This document shows, in pieces, positions 50,631-58,781 of a DNA stretch of 64,000 bases. A program made the translations under genes and the position numbers. The DNA is taken from positions 558,001 to 622,000 of the forward strand of contig NZ_JAKGCS010000024.1 in the NCBI RefSeq assembly GCF_021556395.1, read 5' to 3'. This stretch comes from Acuticoccus kalidii. Its GTDB lineage: Bacteria; Pseudomonadota; Alphaproteobacteria; Rhizobiales; Amorphaceae. The notes beneath the pieces were generated by a model. The model saw only the letters and a program-made list of their open reading frames with translations. It searched no databases and was not told the DNA's origin. The first letter of the stretch is position 1. Each line of letters starts with the position of its first letter.

Positions 50631-51164
50631 TCAATTGTCGGCGCTGATTTTCTTCAGGAGGTAGGTGAGCGCGACCTGTTCGGCGACCGAGAGGCCCTGA
50701 AGCGTCAGGCGGGTGATCTCACCGGCATTGGCGACCGATCGCGCGACGCTTTCCGCTCCGATATCGGTGAGCGAGACGAGGACCTTCCGCCGATCCGCTT
50801 GATCGGGCGAAAGGGCGACGAACCCGCGATCGCGCAACCGCTCGACGACACCGCGCATCGTCGCCGGGTCCACGGCCGTCGCGCGGCCGAGCGTCGTCAG
50901 CGACGCCGGCCCCTGCTCGGCGAGTGCGCACAAGACGCACAATTGCACCGATGTCATCTGCGGATCGGGCGACAGCTTCTGGAAGATCGCCGTATGGCGC
51001 TGATAGGCCTTGCGCAGAAGGTGGCCGGCCTGCTCGGAGAATTCGTAGCGCTGGCTTGCCTCCGGCAGCGTGAGCGCGTCGAGAGACGGCCCGTCGATCG
51101 CCACCGGCTCAACCTCGGCCGAACGCACCTTCTCCGCACTCTTCCGCTTCCGCGCTACCGCCAC
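50631..51164 (-). CDS. nicR: MarR-family regulator, NicR-like
   Basis: A 177-residue winged-helix regulator starting at GTG 51164 behind GGTGAGGG. The MarR domain covers about residues 45-170: EFSEQAGHLLRKAYQRHTAIFQKLSPDPQMTSVQLCVLCALAEQGPASLTTLGRATAVDPATMRGVVERLRDRGFVALSPDQADRRKVLVSLTDIG, with the Arg-rich wing RRKV. In Pseudomonas the MarR protein NicR represses nicC and nicX and responds to 6-hydroxynicotinate. Its location beside the nic genes and the shared GTGTACA motifs support the same role here. The symbol is by analogy, since the sequence relation was not tested. Confidence 0.8.
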   Translation of the reverse strand: MAVARKRKSAEKVRSAEVEPVAIDGPSLDALTLPEASQRYEFSEQAGHLLRKAYQRHTAIFQKLSPDPQMTSVQLCVLCALAEQGPASLTTLGRATAVDPATMRGVVERLRDRGFVALSPDQADRRKVLVSLTDIGAESVARSVANAGEITRLTLQGLSVAEQVALTYLLKKISADN

Positions 51165-51446
51165 GAAACCCTCACCTGTCGTAAGTTGGCCGCAATCGTC
51201 CAAGGATGCGGCAAATATGTTTATCGGATTTTCACGCCAGTCGCATCCTGCCGCTCCGTATCCGTCCCAAGGACGGCCCGCGACCGGCGGTCTCTCCAGG
51301 GATCGACGACCGGACTGCCGATCCGTCGGCGCGCAATGCCCGCTCGTGGTCACGGCGCGGCGCGCCAATCGTCGCCCGCATCGAGGAGGCTCTCTGACGA
51401 CCGGCCGTTGCGGGAATGTTGTGCTCTTCGCCGCCGCAGCGCACTC

Positions 51447-51466
51447 TGTTGTCCATGGCGACAACA
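51447..51466. promoter_or_regulatory. LysR operator, copy 1 (TGTTGTC-N6-GACAACA)
   Basis: TGTTGTC (51447-51453), CATGGC, GACAACA (51460-51466): a perfect 7-6-7 palindrome that contains the start codon of the LysR gene at 51455. Its position suits autorepression. A matching copy lies just after the gene at 52377-52396. Confidence 0.6.
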
Positions 51467-52363
51467 GTCGATCTCATCGAGATGCAAGCCTTCGTCACGG
51501 TGGTGACGCGTGGATCCTTCACGGCGGCCGCGGAGGATCTCGGCACCGACAAAGCGCGCGTCAGCCGCATTGTCCGGCGGATCGAGGAAAAGCTCGGCGC
51601 GCGCCTCCTGAACCGGTCGACACGGCGGCTCGGACTCACCGAGGTCGGGCGCGAGTATTTCGAGCGGGCTTCGTCGATCCTGATGGCGGCCGAGGCGGCG
51701 GAGGCCGTCGTCGCGGATCGGAGCCGCGCACCGACGGGACGCCTCAACGTGACCGCCGGAGCCGAATTCGGAACGAGCCGCGTCGACGGATGGATCGCCG
51801 CCTTTCTCCACCGTTGGCCGGCGGTGACGGCGCACGCGGAATACACCAACCGTCTCGTCGACATCATCCATGAAGGGATCGACGTCGCGATCCGCATCGG
51901 CCCACTGGACGATTCGGAGCTTTCGGCCCGCCGGCTCGGAGAGCTCGCTTATGGGCTCTACGCCGCGCCCGAATATCTGCGAGGAGCGGCGCCGCTTCGC
52001 ACGATCGAGGATCTCGATCATCACGACCTCATCATGCATGCGCCGCGCGGCCGTCCGGTCTGGACGCTCGTCAATGGCGACGAGACGGTGAAGGTGACGA
52101 AGACGCCGCGCTGTACGATCGACAACACCGTGAGCGCCCGGAATCTCGCACTGTCCGGGCTGGGGGTCGTCCAGCTCCCGCAATACTTGGCCGATCCCTA
52201 TGTGGCCGAGGGGGCCCTTTTCCATGTCCTGCCGGGCTGGGGGCGCCTTCCCGTGCCGGTCCACGCCGTGTTCGCATCCACCCGCTATGTGGATCCCAAG
52301 GTCCGCGCCTTCGTCGACCTCTGCCGCGATCGATTCGACGGGAACGGCGAAAGCCGGGGCTGA
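51455..52363 (+). CDS. LysR-family transcriptional regulator
   Basis: A 302-residue regulator from ATG 51455: MATTVDLIEMQAFVTVVTRGSFTAAAEDLGTDKARVSRIVRRIEEKLGARLLNRSTRRLGLTEVG, then effector domain GRLNVTAGAEFGTSRVDGWIAAFLHRWPAVTAHAEYTNRLVDIIHEGIDVAIRIGPLDDS. The recognition helix has TDKARVSRIVR rather than the usual SQPAVSR. It is followed on the same strand by the NAD(P)-binding protein genes; matched palindromes at its start and stop suggest it controls itself and those genes. Confidence 0.92.
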   Translation: MATTVDLIEMQAFVTVVTRGSFTAAAEDLGTDKARVSRIVRRIEEKLGARLLNRSTRRLGLTEVGREYFERASSILMAAEAAEAVVADRSRAPTGRLNVTAGAEFGTSRVDGWIAAFLHRWPAVTAHAEYTNRLVDIIHEGIDVAIRIGPLDDSELSARRLGELAYGLYAAPEYLRGAAPLRTIEDLDHHDLIMHAPRGRPVWTLVNGDETVKVTKTPRCTIDNTVSARNLALSGLGVVQLPQYLADPYVAEGALFHVLPGWGRLPVPVHAVFASTRYVDPKVRAFVDLCRDRFDGNGESRG

Positions 52364-52376
52364 GCGGGCGCCGCAT

Positions 52377-52396
52377 TGTTGCCCCGACCGGCAACA
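52377..52396. promoter_or_regulatory. LysR operator, copy 2 (TGTTGCC-N6-GGCAACA)
   Basis: TGTTGCC (52377-52383), CCGACC, GGCAACA (52390-52396): same 7-6-7 layout and five shared outer bases per arm with 51447-51466. It lies 13 bases after the LysR stop and about 150 bases before the first reductase-like gene, where an activator or repressor site is expected. Confidence 0.6.
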
Positions 52397-52546
52397 GTGC
52401 GTTGCCTGACCCGTTACTGTCGGCCTCAACTCCACAAACTTATGTCCGGGTCGCGCCACCGGCCACGGCATCCGCCGGCCGAGGGCGTGCAAAGAGGCGC
52501 GCCGCACCCGAGCGGTCGGCGGGCCGATCCAAGAAGGACATCGACG

Positions 52547-53350
52547 TTGACGCAGACTATCGGAATTATCGGCTCCGGCCTCGTCGGCAAGGCGGTCGCG
52601 CACCTCGCCGTCGCCGCCGGCTACCATGTGGTGATCAGCAATTCGCGGGGCCCCCACACCCTCACCGCACTGGTCGACGAACTCGGCCCGCTCGCCCGCG
52701 CTGGAACCGTCGAGGAGGCGATCGCAGCGGGCGATATCGTCACGCTATCCGTCCCTTTGCCGACGGTCGAACGACTGCCGGCCGCACGGTTCGCCGGGAA
52801 GATCGTACTCGATCAGACGAACTACTATCCCGGCATGGGCGATTTCCGCAGCACCGATCTCGACGCGGGCGCGCTGACATCGAGCGAACTCGTGGAACGG
52901 CACCTCGACGGCGCGGCGGTCATCAAGGGGCTCCACAATCTCGGCTGGATCCATATGCAATATAACGCCCGGCCGAAGGGCGACACCGAACGGACCACCC
53001 TGCCCATCGCCGGGGACGACGCCGGCGCGAAGGCGGCGGTGACGCGGTTCCTCGAGAGCGTCGGCTATGATGTGGTCGACGCCGGTTCGCTCGCCGAAAG
53101 CTGGCGTATCGAACCCAACACCCCGATTTATTTCTGGCCTTACGCACCCGTCATCCCGGAGGGTATGGCCGAGGAGGAGGCGAAAGCGCTGTTCCAGCAG
53201 CCCGGCCAACCCCTGTCCCCGGACGCCGCACGGGCCTTGATCGAGAACACGCAACGCCCCTCACCCATCGGAGGCACGCTGGAGGGAATGCCACCCGTCC
53301 ACGTCGCCTTGTTCCTCGAACTGGCGAGCGCCGACACCGTTCGGCCCTAG
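52547..53350 (+). CDS. NADPH-dependent F420 reductase-like (NADP-binding) protein
   Basis: A 267-residue protein. The TTG at 52547 follows AAGAAGGACATCGACG and starts LTQTIGIIGSGLVGKAVAHLAVAAGYHVVISNSRGP, a Rossmann glycine loop right at the N-terminus as in the family; no ATG is available. Further blocks: EEAIAAGDIVTLSVPLPTVERLP, KIVLDQTNYYPGMGDF and VKGLHNLGWIHM-type sequence (AAVIKGLHNLGWIHMQYNARPKGDTERTTLPIAGDD). Most bacteria with such proteins lack F420, so an NADP-dependent redox or stress role is likely. It is first in a rightward set of three genes behind a LysR site. Confidence 0.85.
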   Translation: MTQTIGIIGSGLVGKAVAHLAVAAGYHVVISNSRGPHTLTALVDELGPLARAGTVEEAIAAGDIVTLSVPLPTVERLPAARFAGKIVLDQTNYYPGMGDFRSTDLDAGALTSSELVERHLDGAAVIKGLHNLGWIHMQYNARPKGDTERTTLPIAGDDAGAKAAVTRFLESVGYDVVDAGSLAESWRIEPNTPIYFWPYAPVIPEGMAEEEAKALFQQPGQPLSPDAARALIENTQRPSPIGGTLEGMPPVHVALFLELASADTVRP

Positions 53351-53517
53351 CCCCCGGATGGCGGACCGATTGCGCCGGCGCGTCCTCCGCCTCCCTCTTC
53401 GCTGACAGACTCTGAACGATGTTGCTCACACGGTGGGCGCTGCGGCGTTGCGGCGTTCGCGCGCCGCCGCCTCGTGCCCGCGCCCGAACGGGGCGCCGCG
53501 TTGAATTGGATCCCACC

Positions 53518-54216
53518 ATGAAAATCGGAATCTTGAATGCCGGCAATATCGGCGGCCGCCTCGCACGCGCGTGGGCGGCCGCCGGTCACGATCTCGTCGT
53601 CGCGAAGGACGGCGAGGCGCGAAAGCTCGGCCCCCTTCTCGAAGATCTCGGCGACAGGGCTCGTTTCGGCACGATCCGCGAGGCTGCCGCATTCGGCGAC
53701 GTCGTCCTGTTCTCGGTCTATTGGCCTCGGGTGGGCGCGATCGTCGAGGCGGCCCGCGACGCGCTCGACGGCAAGATCGTGATCGAGACGATGAACCCGC
53801 TCGGCGTGACCGCCGACTTCAACCACGTCCACGATCTGGCGTTCATGCGCGACGGGTCGACCTCGGAAGATCTGCAAAGGCGGTTGCCGAGAGCCCGGAT
53901 CGTCAAGGCGTTCAACCTGTTGGCCGCGCCCGCGCTCGACGCGGCCGCGTGGGCCGAGGTTCCCGCGAAGCCGAGCATCTTCTTCGCGAGCGACGATGCG
54001 GGGGCGGGCGACGTCACGCGCCGTCTGATCGGCGATGCCGGGTTCAAAGCCGTCAACGCCGGACCGCTCCAGGTCGCGCGCCAGCTCGAACAGCTCGGCG
54101 TCCTTCTTCACCATATCGCCGAGCACGAATTCGCCGGCGAGGCCGATCTCGTCCGCCTCGCTTTCACCGTGGTCGAGGCGAAGCCCGGTCCGGTCATGCG
54201 CGAACGGATCGCGTGA
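53518..54216 (+). CDS. NADPH-dependent F420 reductase-like (NADP-binding) protein
   Basis: A 232-residue protein from ATG 53518: MKIGILNAGNIGGRLARAWAAAGHDLVVAKDG is the dinucleotide loop, then GDVVLFSVYWPRVGAIVEAARDALDGKIVIETMNPLG and ARIVKAFNLLAAPALDAAAW. The usual GXGXXG reads NAGNIG. It is a paralogue in fold, not a close copy, of the products at 52547 and 57011. It is probably cytoplasmic and NADP-dependent; substrate unknown. Confidence 0.85.
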   Translation: MKIGILNAGNIGGRLARAWAAAGHDLVVAKDGEARKLGPLLEDLGDRARFGTIREAAAFGDVVLFSVYWPRVGAIVEAARDALDGKIVIETMNPLGVTADFNHVHDLAFMRDGSTSEDLQRRLPRARIVKAFNLLAAPALDAAAWAEVPAKPSIFFASDDAGAGDVTRRLIGDAGFKAVNAGPLQVARQLEQLGVLLHHIAEHEFAGEADLVRLAFTVVEAKPGPVMRERIA

Positions 54217-54281
54217 CGGCGCGGGAACGCGCCCTCCGCACGACGAAAAACTTCAAATTTCTCGCAATGAAGGAAACGCAT

Positions 54282-55049
54282 ATGGCGACGCCACTTGCAG
54301 GCAAGACCGCGCTCATAACCGGCGGATCGCGAGGCATCGGGCGAGCGATCGCCGAACGGCTCGCGGCGGATGGGGCGACCGTCGCGATCACCTACAATCA
54401 GTCCGCCACCGGCGCCGCAGACGTCGTCGCGACGATCGAAAAGGCCGGCGGCAGCGCGTTCGCGCTCCAGGCCGATCTCGTCGACGCCGGATCCATCCCC
54501 GCCTTGTTCACGCGCCTCGCTGACGAACTTGGCCGCCGCAGGACGAGCGACGCGCTCGACATCTTGGTGAACAATGCCGGAAATTCGGGATGGGGCGGTC
54601 TCACCGACGCAACGCCCGAAGCGTGGAACACGATGTTCGCGGTCCACGCCCGCTCGCCCTTCTTCCTCGTACAAGCCGGCCTCGGCCGTTTGTCCGACGG
54701 CGGGCGCATCGTCAACATCTCGTCCAGCGCGGCGGCGCGACCGCTTCAGGCCGTCCCGATTTATTCGATGGCAAAGGCGGCGATCAACAATCTGACCCAC
54801 ACGCTGGCGATGGAACTCGGACCGCGCGGGATCACCGTCAACGCGGTCGCGCCGGCGTGGACGCGAACCGACATGAACGCCGCCGTGCGCGAGAATGCCG
54901 ACATGGTGAAGGCGATCGAGGCGGACACCGCCCTCGGCCGCTTCGGCGAGGCTTGCGATATCGCGGCGGTGGTCGCCTTCCTCGCCTCGGAGAACGGCCG
55001 CTGGGTGACCGGCCAAGTCATCGAGGCGAGCGGGGGCTATCGGCTCTGA
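54282..55049 (+). CDS. Short-chain dehydrogenase/reductase, FabG-like
   Basis: A 255-residue SDR from ATG 54282 with AAGGAAACGC upstream. Cofactor loop TGGSRGIGRA (about residues 15-24), NNAG near 95, catalytic Ser in IVNISSSAA, Tyr and Lys in YSMAKAA (about 160-166), and C-terminal RFGEACDIAAVVAFLASENGRWVTGQVIEASGGYRL. The set is complete, so it is an active NAD(P)H-dependent ketone reductase or alcohol dehydrogenase. It is the last gene behind the LysR-linked reductase-like genes and 66 bases after the previous stop. Confidence 0.92.
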   Translation: MATPLAGKTALITGGSRGIGRAIAERLAADGATVAITYNQSATGAADVVATIEKAGGSAFALQADLVDAGSIPALFTRLADELGRRRTSDALDILVNNAGNSGWGGLTDATPEAWNTMFAVHARSPFFLVQAGLGRLSDGGRIVNISSSAAARPLQAVPIYSMAKAAINNLTHTLAMELGPRGITVNAVAPAWTRTDMNAAVRENADMVKAIEADTALGRFGEACDIAAVVAFLASENGRWVTGQVIEASGGYRL

Positions 55050-55072
55050 GGCCGTAGCTGGCGATTACGGCC
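55050..55072 (+). terminator. Weak hairpin terminator
   Basis: GGCCGTA (55050-55056), nine-base loop, TACGGCC (55066-55072), directly after the SDR stop and before the convergent LysR gene. No T-run follows, so it is only a candidate. Confidence 0.35.
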
Positions 55073-55152
55073 CGCATAGCGGGCGCGCCGCAGCGGCCAG
55101 GCGCTGGGGAGGAACCGGACCGCGCTCCTCCCATTTTGCCGCCGGGGAGCCC

Positions 55153-56082
55153 TCAACCCAGGCTGCCGGCGAAGCGCTCCGGCCAGTTCTCGCGCGCGAA
55201 TACCTCTGCCACGAAATCCACGAAGACGCGCGTTTTCGCCGGCAGCAGCGTCCGGTTGGCGTAGTAGATCGAGATCGGTCCCATATCGGCGTACCAGGCC
55301 GGCGCGAGGCGGACGAGCGCGCCGCTGTCGAGGGCCGTCAGGACGTCGGGTTTCGACAGCAGCGTCACGCCGAGACCCGCGAGCGCCGCGGCGCGGATCG
55401 CTGCGGGATCGTTCAACACGATGCTCTCGCGCAGGCGCGCGGACGCCTCGCGTCCCGCCGCATCGCGCATCATGACGTGGCGGACCCGCCCGGTGAAATC
55501 GGAGCGCATGACGATGCCGTTCATCTCGCTGAGTTCCTCGGGATTCCGCGGCGCGATCCGGCCCTCCATATAGGCCGGAGAGGCGACGGCGACGGCGTGA
55601 ACCGGCGCGAGTGAGCGCGCCACCATGTCGGCCGTCAACTCGAAGCCGCCGCCGATCGCCACATCATAGCCTTCCGCCACGAGATCGACCTGCCGGTTCT
55701 CGAACGACCAGTCCGCCTTGATGTGCGGATAGCGGGCGAGAAACTCCGGCAGACGCGGCAGGATGTACTCGATCCCGAAGGCCGGCGCGATCGACACCCT
55801 CAGCGTTCCTGCCGGGGCGCCGTCCTTTGATGATGCGGCCGCGATCGCATGCTGGAGCGCCTCGAGATTGCCGCGCACCGAGCCGAGAAAGCGCTCGCCC
55901 TCTTCGGTGAGTGTCAGGCTCCGGGTGGAGCGGTGGAAGAGGCGCACGCCGAGATTTCGTTCGAGCGCCGCCACGTTGCGGCTGACGCCGGCCGGCGTCA
56001 GCCCGAGCCGTCGTGCGGCTGCGGAAAAGCTGCCGAGCTCGGCACTGCGCACGAAGGATTCGAGGTTGGCGAGCGATTCCAT
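55153..56082 (-). CDS. LysR-family transcriptional regulator
   Basis: A 309-residue regulator from ATG 56082 (a TTG at 56091 is also open): MESLANLESFVRSAELGSFSAAARRLGLTPAGVSRNVAALERNLGVRLFHRSTRSLTLTEEG, then LRVSIAPAFGIEYILPRLPEFLARYPHIKADWSFENRQVDLVAEGYDVAIGGG. The recognition helix TPAGVSRNVA is typical of regulators next to SDR and quinone reductase genes. It is divergent from the SDR/NADP-binding pair at 56226, with a GGCGTGA-T-TCACGCC palindrome between. Confidence 0.92.
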   Translation of the reverse strand: MESLANLESFVRSAELGSFSAAARRLGLTPAGVSRNVAALERNLGVRLFHRSTRSLTLTEEGERFLGSVRGNLEALQHAIAAASSKDGAPAGTLRVSIAPAFGIEYILPRLPEFLARYPHIKADWSFENRQVDLVAEGYDVAIGGGFELTADMVARSLAPVHAVAVASPAYMEGRIAPRNPEELSEMNGIVMRSDFTGRVRHVMMRDAAGREASARLRESIVLNDPAAIRAAALAGLGVTLLSKPDVLTALDSGALVRLAPAWYADMGPISIYYANRTLLPAKTRVFVDFVAEVFARENWPERFAGSLG

Positions 56083-56102
56083 TTTCAACAACCGCTTGAA
56101 AC

Positions 56103-56128
56103 AGATTGGCGTGATTCACGCCTAATCT
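56103..56128. promoter_or_regulatory. LysR-type operator candidate
   Basis: Inner palindrome GGCGTGA-T-TCACGCC (56108-56122) flanked by AGATT and AATCT, 20 bases before the LysR start and upstream of the divergent SDR gene. The nested T-N11-A spacing fits a LysR box. Confidence 0.6.
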
Positions 56129-56225
56129 TCACGGAGTTGGCAAGCGATATCCGCCTCAACGCACCGGCTCTGCGGCCGGTCTCAGCACACCGAACACGTC
56201 CCTCGGGACCCGGAGGAGGCATCGC

Positions 56226-56981
56226 ATGACCAACCCGACACCGCTTGCCGGTAAGGCTGCCCTCGTCACCGGCGGATCGCGCGGTATCGGCGCGGCGATC
56301 GTCACCCGTCTCGCCGCGGATGGCGCTGACGTCGCGTTCAGCTACGTCGCCGCGACGGACCGCGCCGAGGCCCTGGTGCGTGAGGTGGTCGCACTCGGAC
56401 GCAGGGCCTTCGCCATCCGCTCCGATCAGTCGGACCCGGCCGAAGTGAAGCGCTTTGTCGAAACCGCACACAAGGCGCTCGGCGCCATCGACATCCTCGT
56501 CAACTCGGCGGGCGCCGGCGTCTTCGGGACGGTCGACGATCCGGCGGGCGATCCCGCCGCGCTCGACCGGCAGATCGACATCAACGTGCGTGGAACGGCC
56601 GCCGCCGTGCGCGCTGCTGTGCCGCTGATGAAGGATGGCGGCCGGATCGTCTCCATCGGCACGTCGGGGTCGGACCACATGCCCTTTCCGGGCTTTGCCG
56701 ACTACGGAGCGACAAAGGCCGCGGTGCGGGCCTATGCGCGCGGCTGGGCCCGCGATCTCGGCGCCCGCAACATCACCGTCAATGTCGTCGAGCCCGGTTC
56801 CATCGACACCGAGTCCAATCCGCAGACGGGGCCGCACGCCGACGTGCAGCGGGCGCTGAGCCCGCTCGGCCGCTATGGCCGCCCGGAGGACGTCGCCGGC
56901 GCCGTCGCCTTCCTCGTCGGTCCAGACGCCGCCTACGTCAACGGCGCCGCGCTGAAGGTCGACGGCGGACAGTCCGCCTGA
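56226..56981 (+). CDS. Short-chain dehydrogenase/reductase
   Basis: A 251-residue SDR with GGAGG upstream of ATG 56226. Cofactor loop TGGSRGIGAA (residues 16-25), NSAGAG near 92, Ser in IVSIGTSGSD, Tyr and Lys in YGATKAAVRAYARGWA, and VEPGSIDTESNPQTG after it. The C-terminal RYGRPEDVAGAVAFLVGPDAAYVNGAALKVDGGQSA is typical. It reduces a ketone or oxidises an alcohol with NADP(H). It is followed, with a one-base overlap or a short leader, by an NADP-binding reductase-like gene. Confidence 0.93.
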   Translation: MTNPTPLAGKAALVTGGSRGIGAAIVTRLAADGADVAFSYVAATDRAEALVREVVALGRRAFAIRSDQSDPAEVKRFVETAHKALGAIDILVNSAGAGVFGTVDDPAGDPAALDRQIDINVRGTAAAVRAAVPLMKDGGRIVSIGTSGSDHMPFPGFADYGATKAAVRAYARGWARDLGARNITVNVVEPGSIDTESNPQTGPHADVQRALSPLGRYGRPEDVAGAVAFLVGPDAAYVNGAALKVDGGQSA

Positions 56982-57010
56982 TGCCGACCGAAACCCGAGG
57001 GAACGAAGCC

Positions 57011-57610
57011 ATGTCCATTGGTATCATCGGCGCCGGCAATCTCGGCGCCGCGTTCGCCCGTGCCCTTGCGCGCAACGGCATCGCCGCCTCGATCGCCAAC
57101 AGAAGCGGGCCAGAGACCCTTGCGCCGCTGGTGGCCGAGCTCGACCCCCACATCACCGCGACGCTCCTTGCCGAGGCGGCGGCCGCCGACATCGTCCTCG
57201 TCGCGGTGCCCTGGTCGAAGCTGCCCGCCGCGCTCGCCGATCTGCCGGATTGGAACGGGCGCATCGTCATCGACGCCAACAACCCGATCGAGGCGCCGCT
57301 TTTCGAACCGGTCGATCTCGGCGGCCGCCTCTCCACCGAGATCGTCAGCGCGCTCGTTCCCGGCGCGCGGGTGGTGAAGGCGTTCAATCATCTGAGGCCG
57401 GAGAAGCTCTCCGGCAATCCGGCGGCGGAAGGCGGCACGCGCGTTTTGTTCTATTCGGGGGACGATGCGGCGGCGAAGACCGAAATCGGCGCGCTCATCG
57501 AGCGGCTCGGCTTTCTCGGCATCGATCTCGGGCCGGTCGCCGTCGGTGGCAAGCTCGTCCAATTCCCGGGCGGACCGCTGCCCAACTTGAACCTCGTGAA
57601 CTTCAAGTAG
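57011..57610 (+). CDS. NADPH-dependent F420 reductase-like (NADP-binding) protein
   Basis: A 199-residue protein. ATG 57011 has GAGGGAACG upstream; ATG 56981, overlapping the SDR stop, is also in frame. MSIGIIGAGNLGAAFARALARNGIAASIANRSGPETL is the dinucleotide loop, then ADIVLVAVPWSKLPAALADLPDWNGRIVIDANNPIEAP and ARVVKAFNHLRPEKLSGNPAAEGGTRVLFYSGDD. It is the third such protein in 5 kb. It is co-transcribed with the SDR under the same LysR site. Confidence 0.88.
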   Translation: MSIGIIGAGNLGAAFARALARNGIAASIANRSGPETLAPLVAELDPHITATLLAEAAAADIVLVAVPWSKLPAALADLPDWNGRIVIDANNPIEAPLFEPVDLGGRLSTEIVSALVPGARVVKAFNHLRPEKLSGNPAAEGGTRVLFYSGDDAAAKTEIGALIERLGFLGIDLGPVAVGGKLVQFPGGPLPNLNLVNFK

Positions 57611-57965
57611 GCGCGCTATGGCGAGGATCATCGAGATCCGGTCGACCGGCCGCCCTTCGGCCCTCGGGTGGAGGGCCTCGCGGTCGGCGACCGTGTCGCG
57701 TCGATGCCCTCCCTCGCCGCAATCGCCGTCCTCATCGGCGGCATGACTTTCACCGGGGACGGCGGCACGCTGATCTGAGCGCGCCGCACGCGATCGTGTG
57801 ACCCGCGAACGGGTCCCGCGCCGACGGATGCCCCATTCCATGAGCCACTTTCATCAAACTTATCGCGATTTATGCGATAGTTGCCTCGCCATACGCCCAT
57901 ATCTCAACACCCTGCCGTCGGCGCTCTCGCCGGACGGGTCTTGCAACAGGGGTATGGAGAGAGAC
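57611..57965. other. Intergenic region, possible gene remnant
   Basis: 355 bases between the NADP-binding gene and the exported decarboxylase-like gene. A stretch of about 55 codons ending in TGA at 57776-57778 (VEGLAVGDRVASMP, then IGGMTFTGDGGTLI) looks protein-like but has no start or ribosome site and no family that I recognise; it may be the tail of a decayed gene. The right part (57840-57910) is less GC-rich and probably holds the next promoter. Confidence 0.35.
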
Positions 57966-58733
57966 ATGCGAAAGATTGCGGCACTCGCCGGTGCGCTCAC
58001 GGCGATCGGCCCCGCGGCGCACGCACAGGAGACGCCTCCGGCCCCCATGGAGACGCTCGCCGCCGTGTCCCCGGCCCTTCATGCCTATACGCAGGACGAT
58101 CTGTTCGGGTCCGTCTGGGGGAATGAAAGCCTCTCGCCGCGCGACCGCTCGCTCCTGACCGTCGCCGCTCTCATCGCGCGCAGCGAGTCGGAGGGGCTGG
58201 CGCAATATCTCGACTATGCCGTCGACAATGGCGTCACCGCGGCGGAACTCTCCGAGACGATCACCCATCTCGCCTTTTACGCCGGCTGGCAGAACGCGAT
58301 GAAAGCGGCAGCCGCCGCGGCGGACGTGTTTGCGGCGCGCGGCGTCACCGCGGACGAGCTTCCCGCCGCGGAGCCGGCCGACATGCTCCCCCTCGACCAG
58401 GAGGTGGAGGACCAGCGCCAGTCTTTCGTGCAAGAGCGGTTCGGCAATGTCAGCCAAGGTGTCGTCGACAACACCGAGCAGTTGCTTTTCCTCGATCTGT
58501 GGCAACGTCCGGCGCTCGCCCCGCGCGATCGAAGCCTCGTGACCGTCTCCGCCCTCATCGCCACCGGCAAGGTCGAGCAGGTCACCTTCCATCTCAACCG
58601 TGCGATGGACAACGGGTTGACGAAAGAGGAAGCGTCCGCTGCCTTGGCGCACCTCGCGTTTTATGCCGGCTGGCCGAACATTTTCTCCGCGATGCCCGTC
58701 GTCAAAGAGGTCTTCGACAGTCGCGAGGGCTGA
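57966..58733 (+). CDS. Exported double carboxymuconolactone decarboxylase-family protein
   Basis: A 255-residue protein from ATG 57966 with GGAGAGAG upstream. A signal peptide covers residues 1-24 (MRKIAALAGALTAIGPAAHAQ). Two CMD domains follow: RDRSLLTVAALIARSESEGLAQYLDYAVDNGVTAAELSETITHLAFYAGWQNAM (about 60-120) and RDRSLVTVSALIATGKVEQVTFHLNRAMDNGLTKEEASAALAHLAFYAGWPN (about 180-240). The CxxC of the AhpD peroxidase branch is absent, so it is closer to gamma-carboxymuconolactone decarboxylase relatives. Export plus internal duplication suggest a periplasmic binding or redox role with the nearby cupins; the reaction is unknown. Confidence 0.88.
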   Translation: MRKIAALAGALTAIGPAAHAQETPPAPMETLAAVSPALHAYTQDDLFGSVWGNESLSPRDRSLLTVAALIARSESEGLAQYLDYAVDNGVTAAELSETITHLAFYAGWQNAMKAAAAAADVFAARGVTADELPAAEPADMLPLDQEVEDQRQSFVQERFGNVSQGVVDNTEQLLFLDLWQRPALAPRDRSLVTVSALIATGKVEQVTFHLNRAMDNGLTKEEASAALAHLAFYAGWPNIFSAMPVVKEVFDSREG

Positions 58734-58781
58734 CGCGCGGGATCGCGCCGCCGGCCGCCCAAAGCCCGCCGCCCGCCGCGT

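Noticed and set aside
57612-57778. Short frame ending in IGGMTFTGDGGTLI as a gene
   Set aside because: No start, no ribosome site and no recognised family; kept only as a possible remnant in the intergenic entry.
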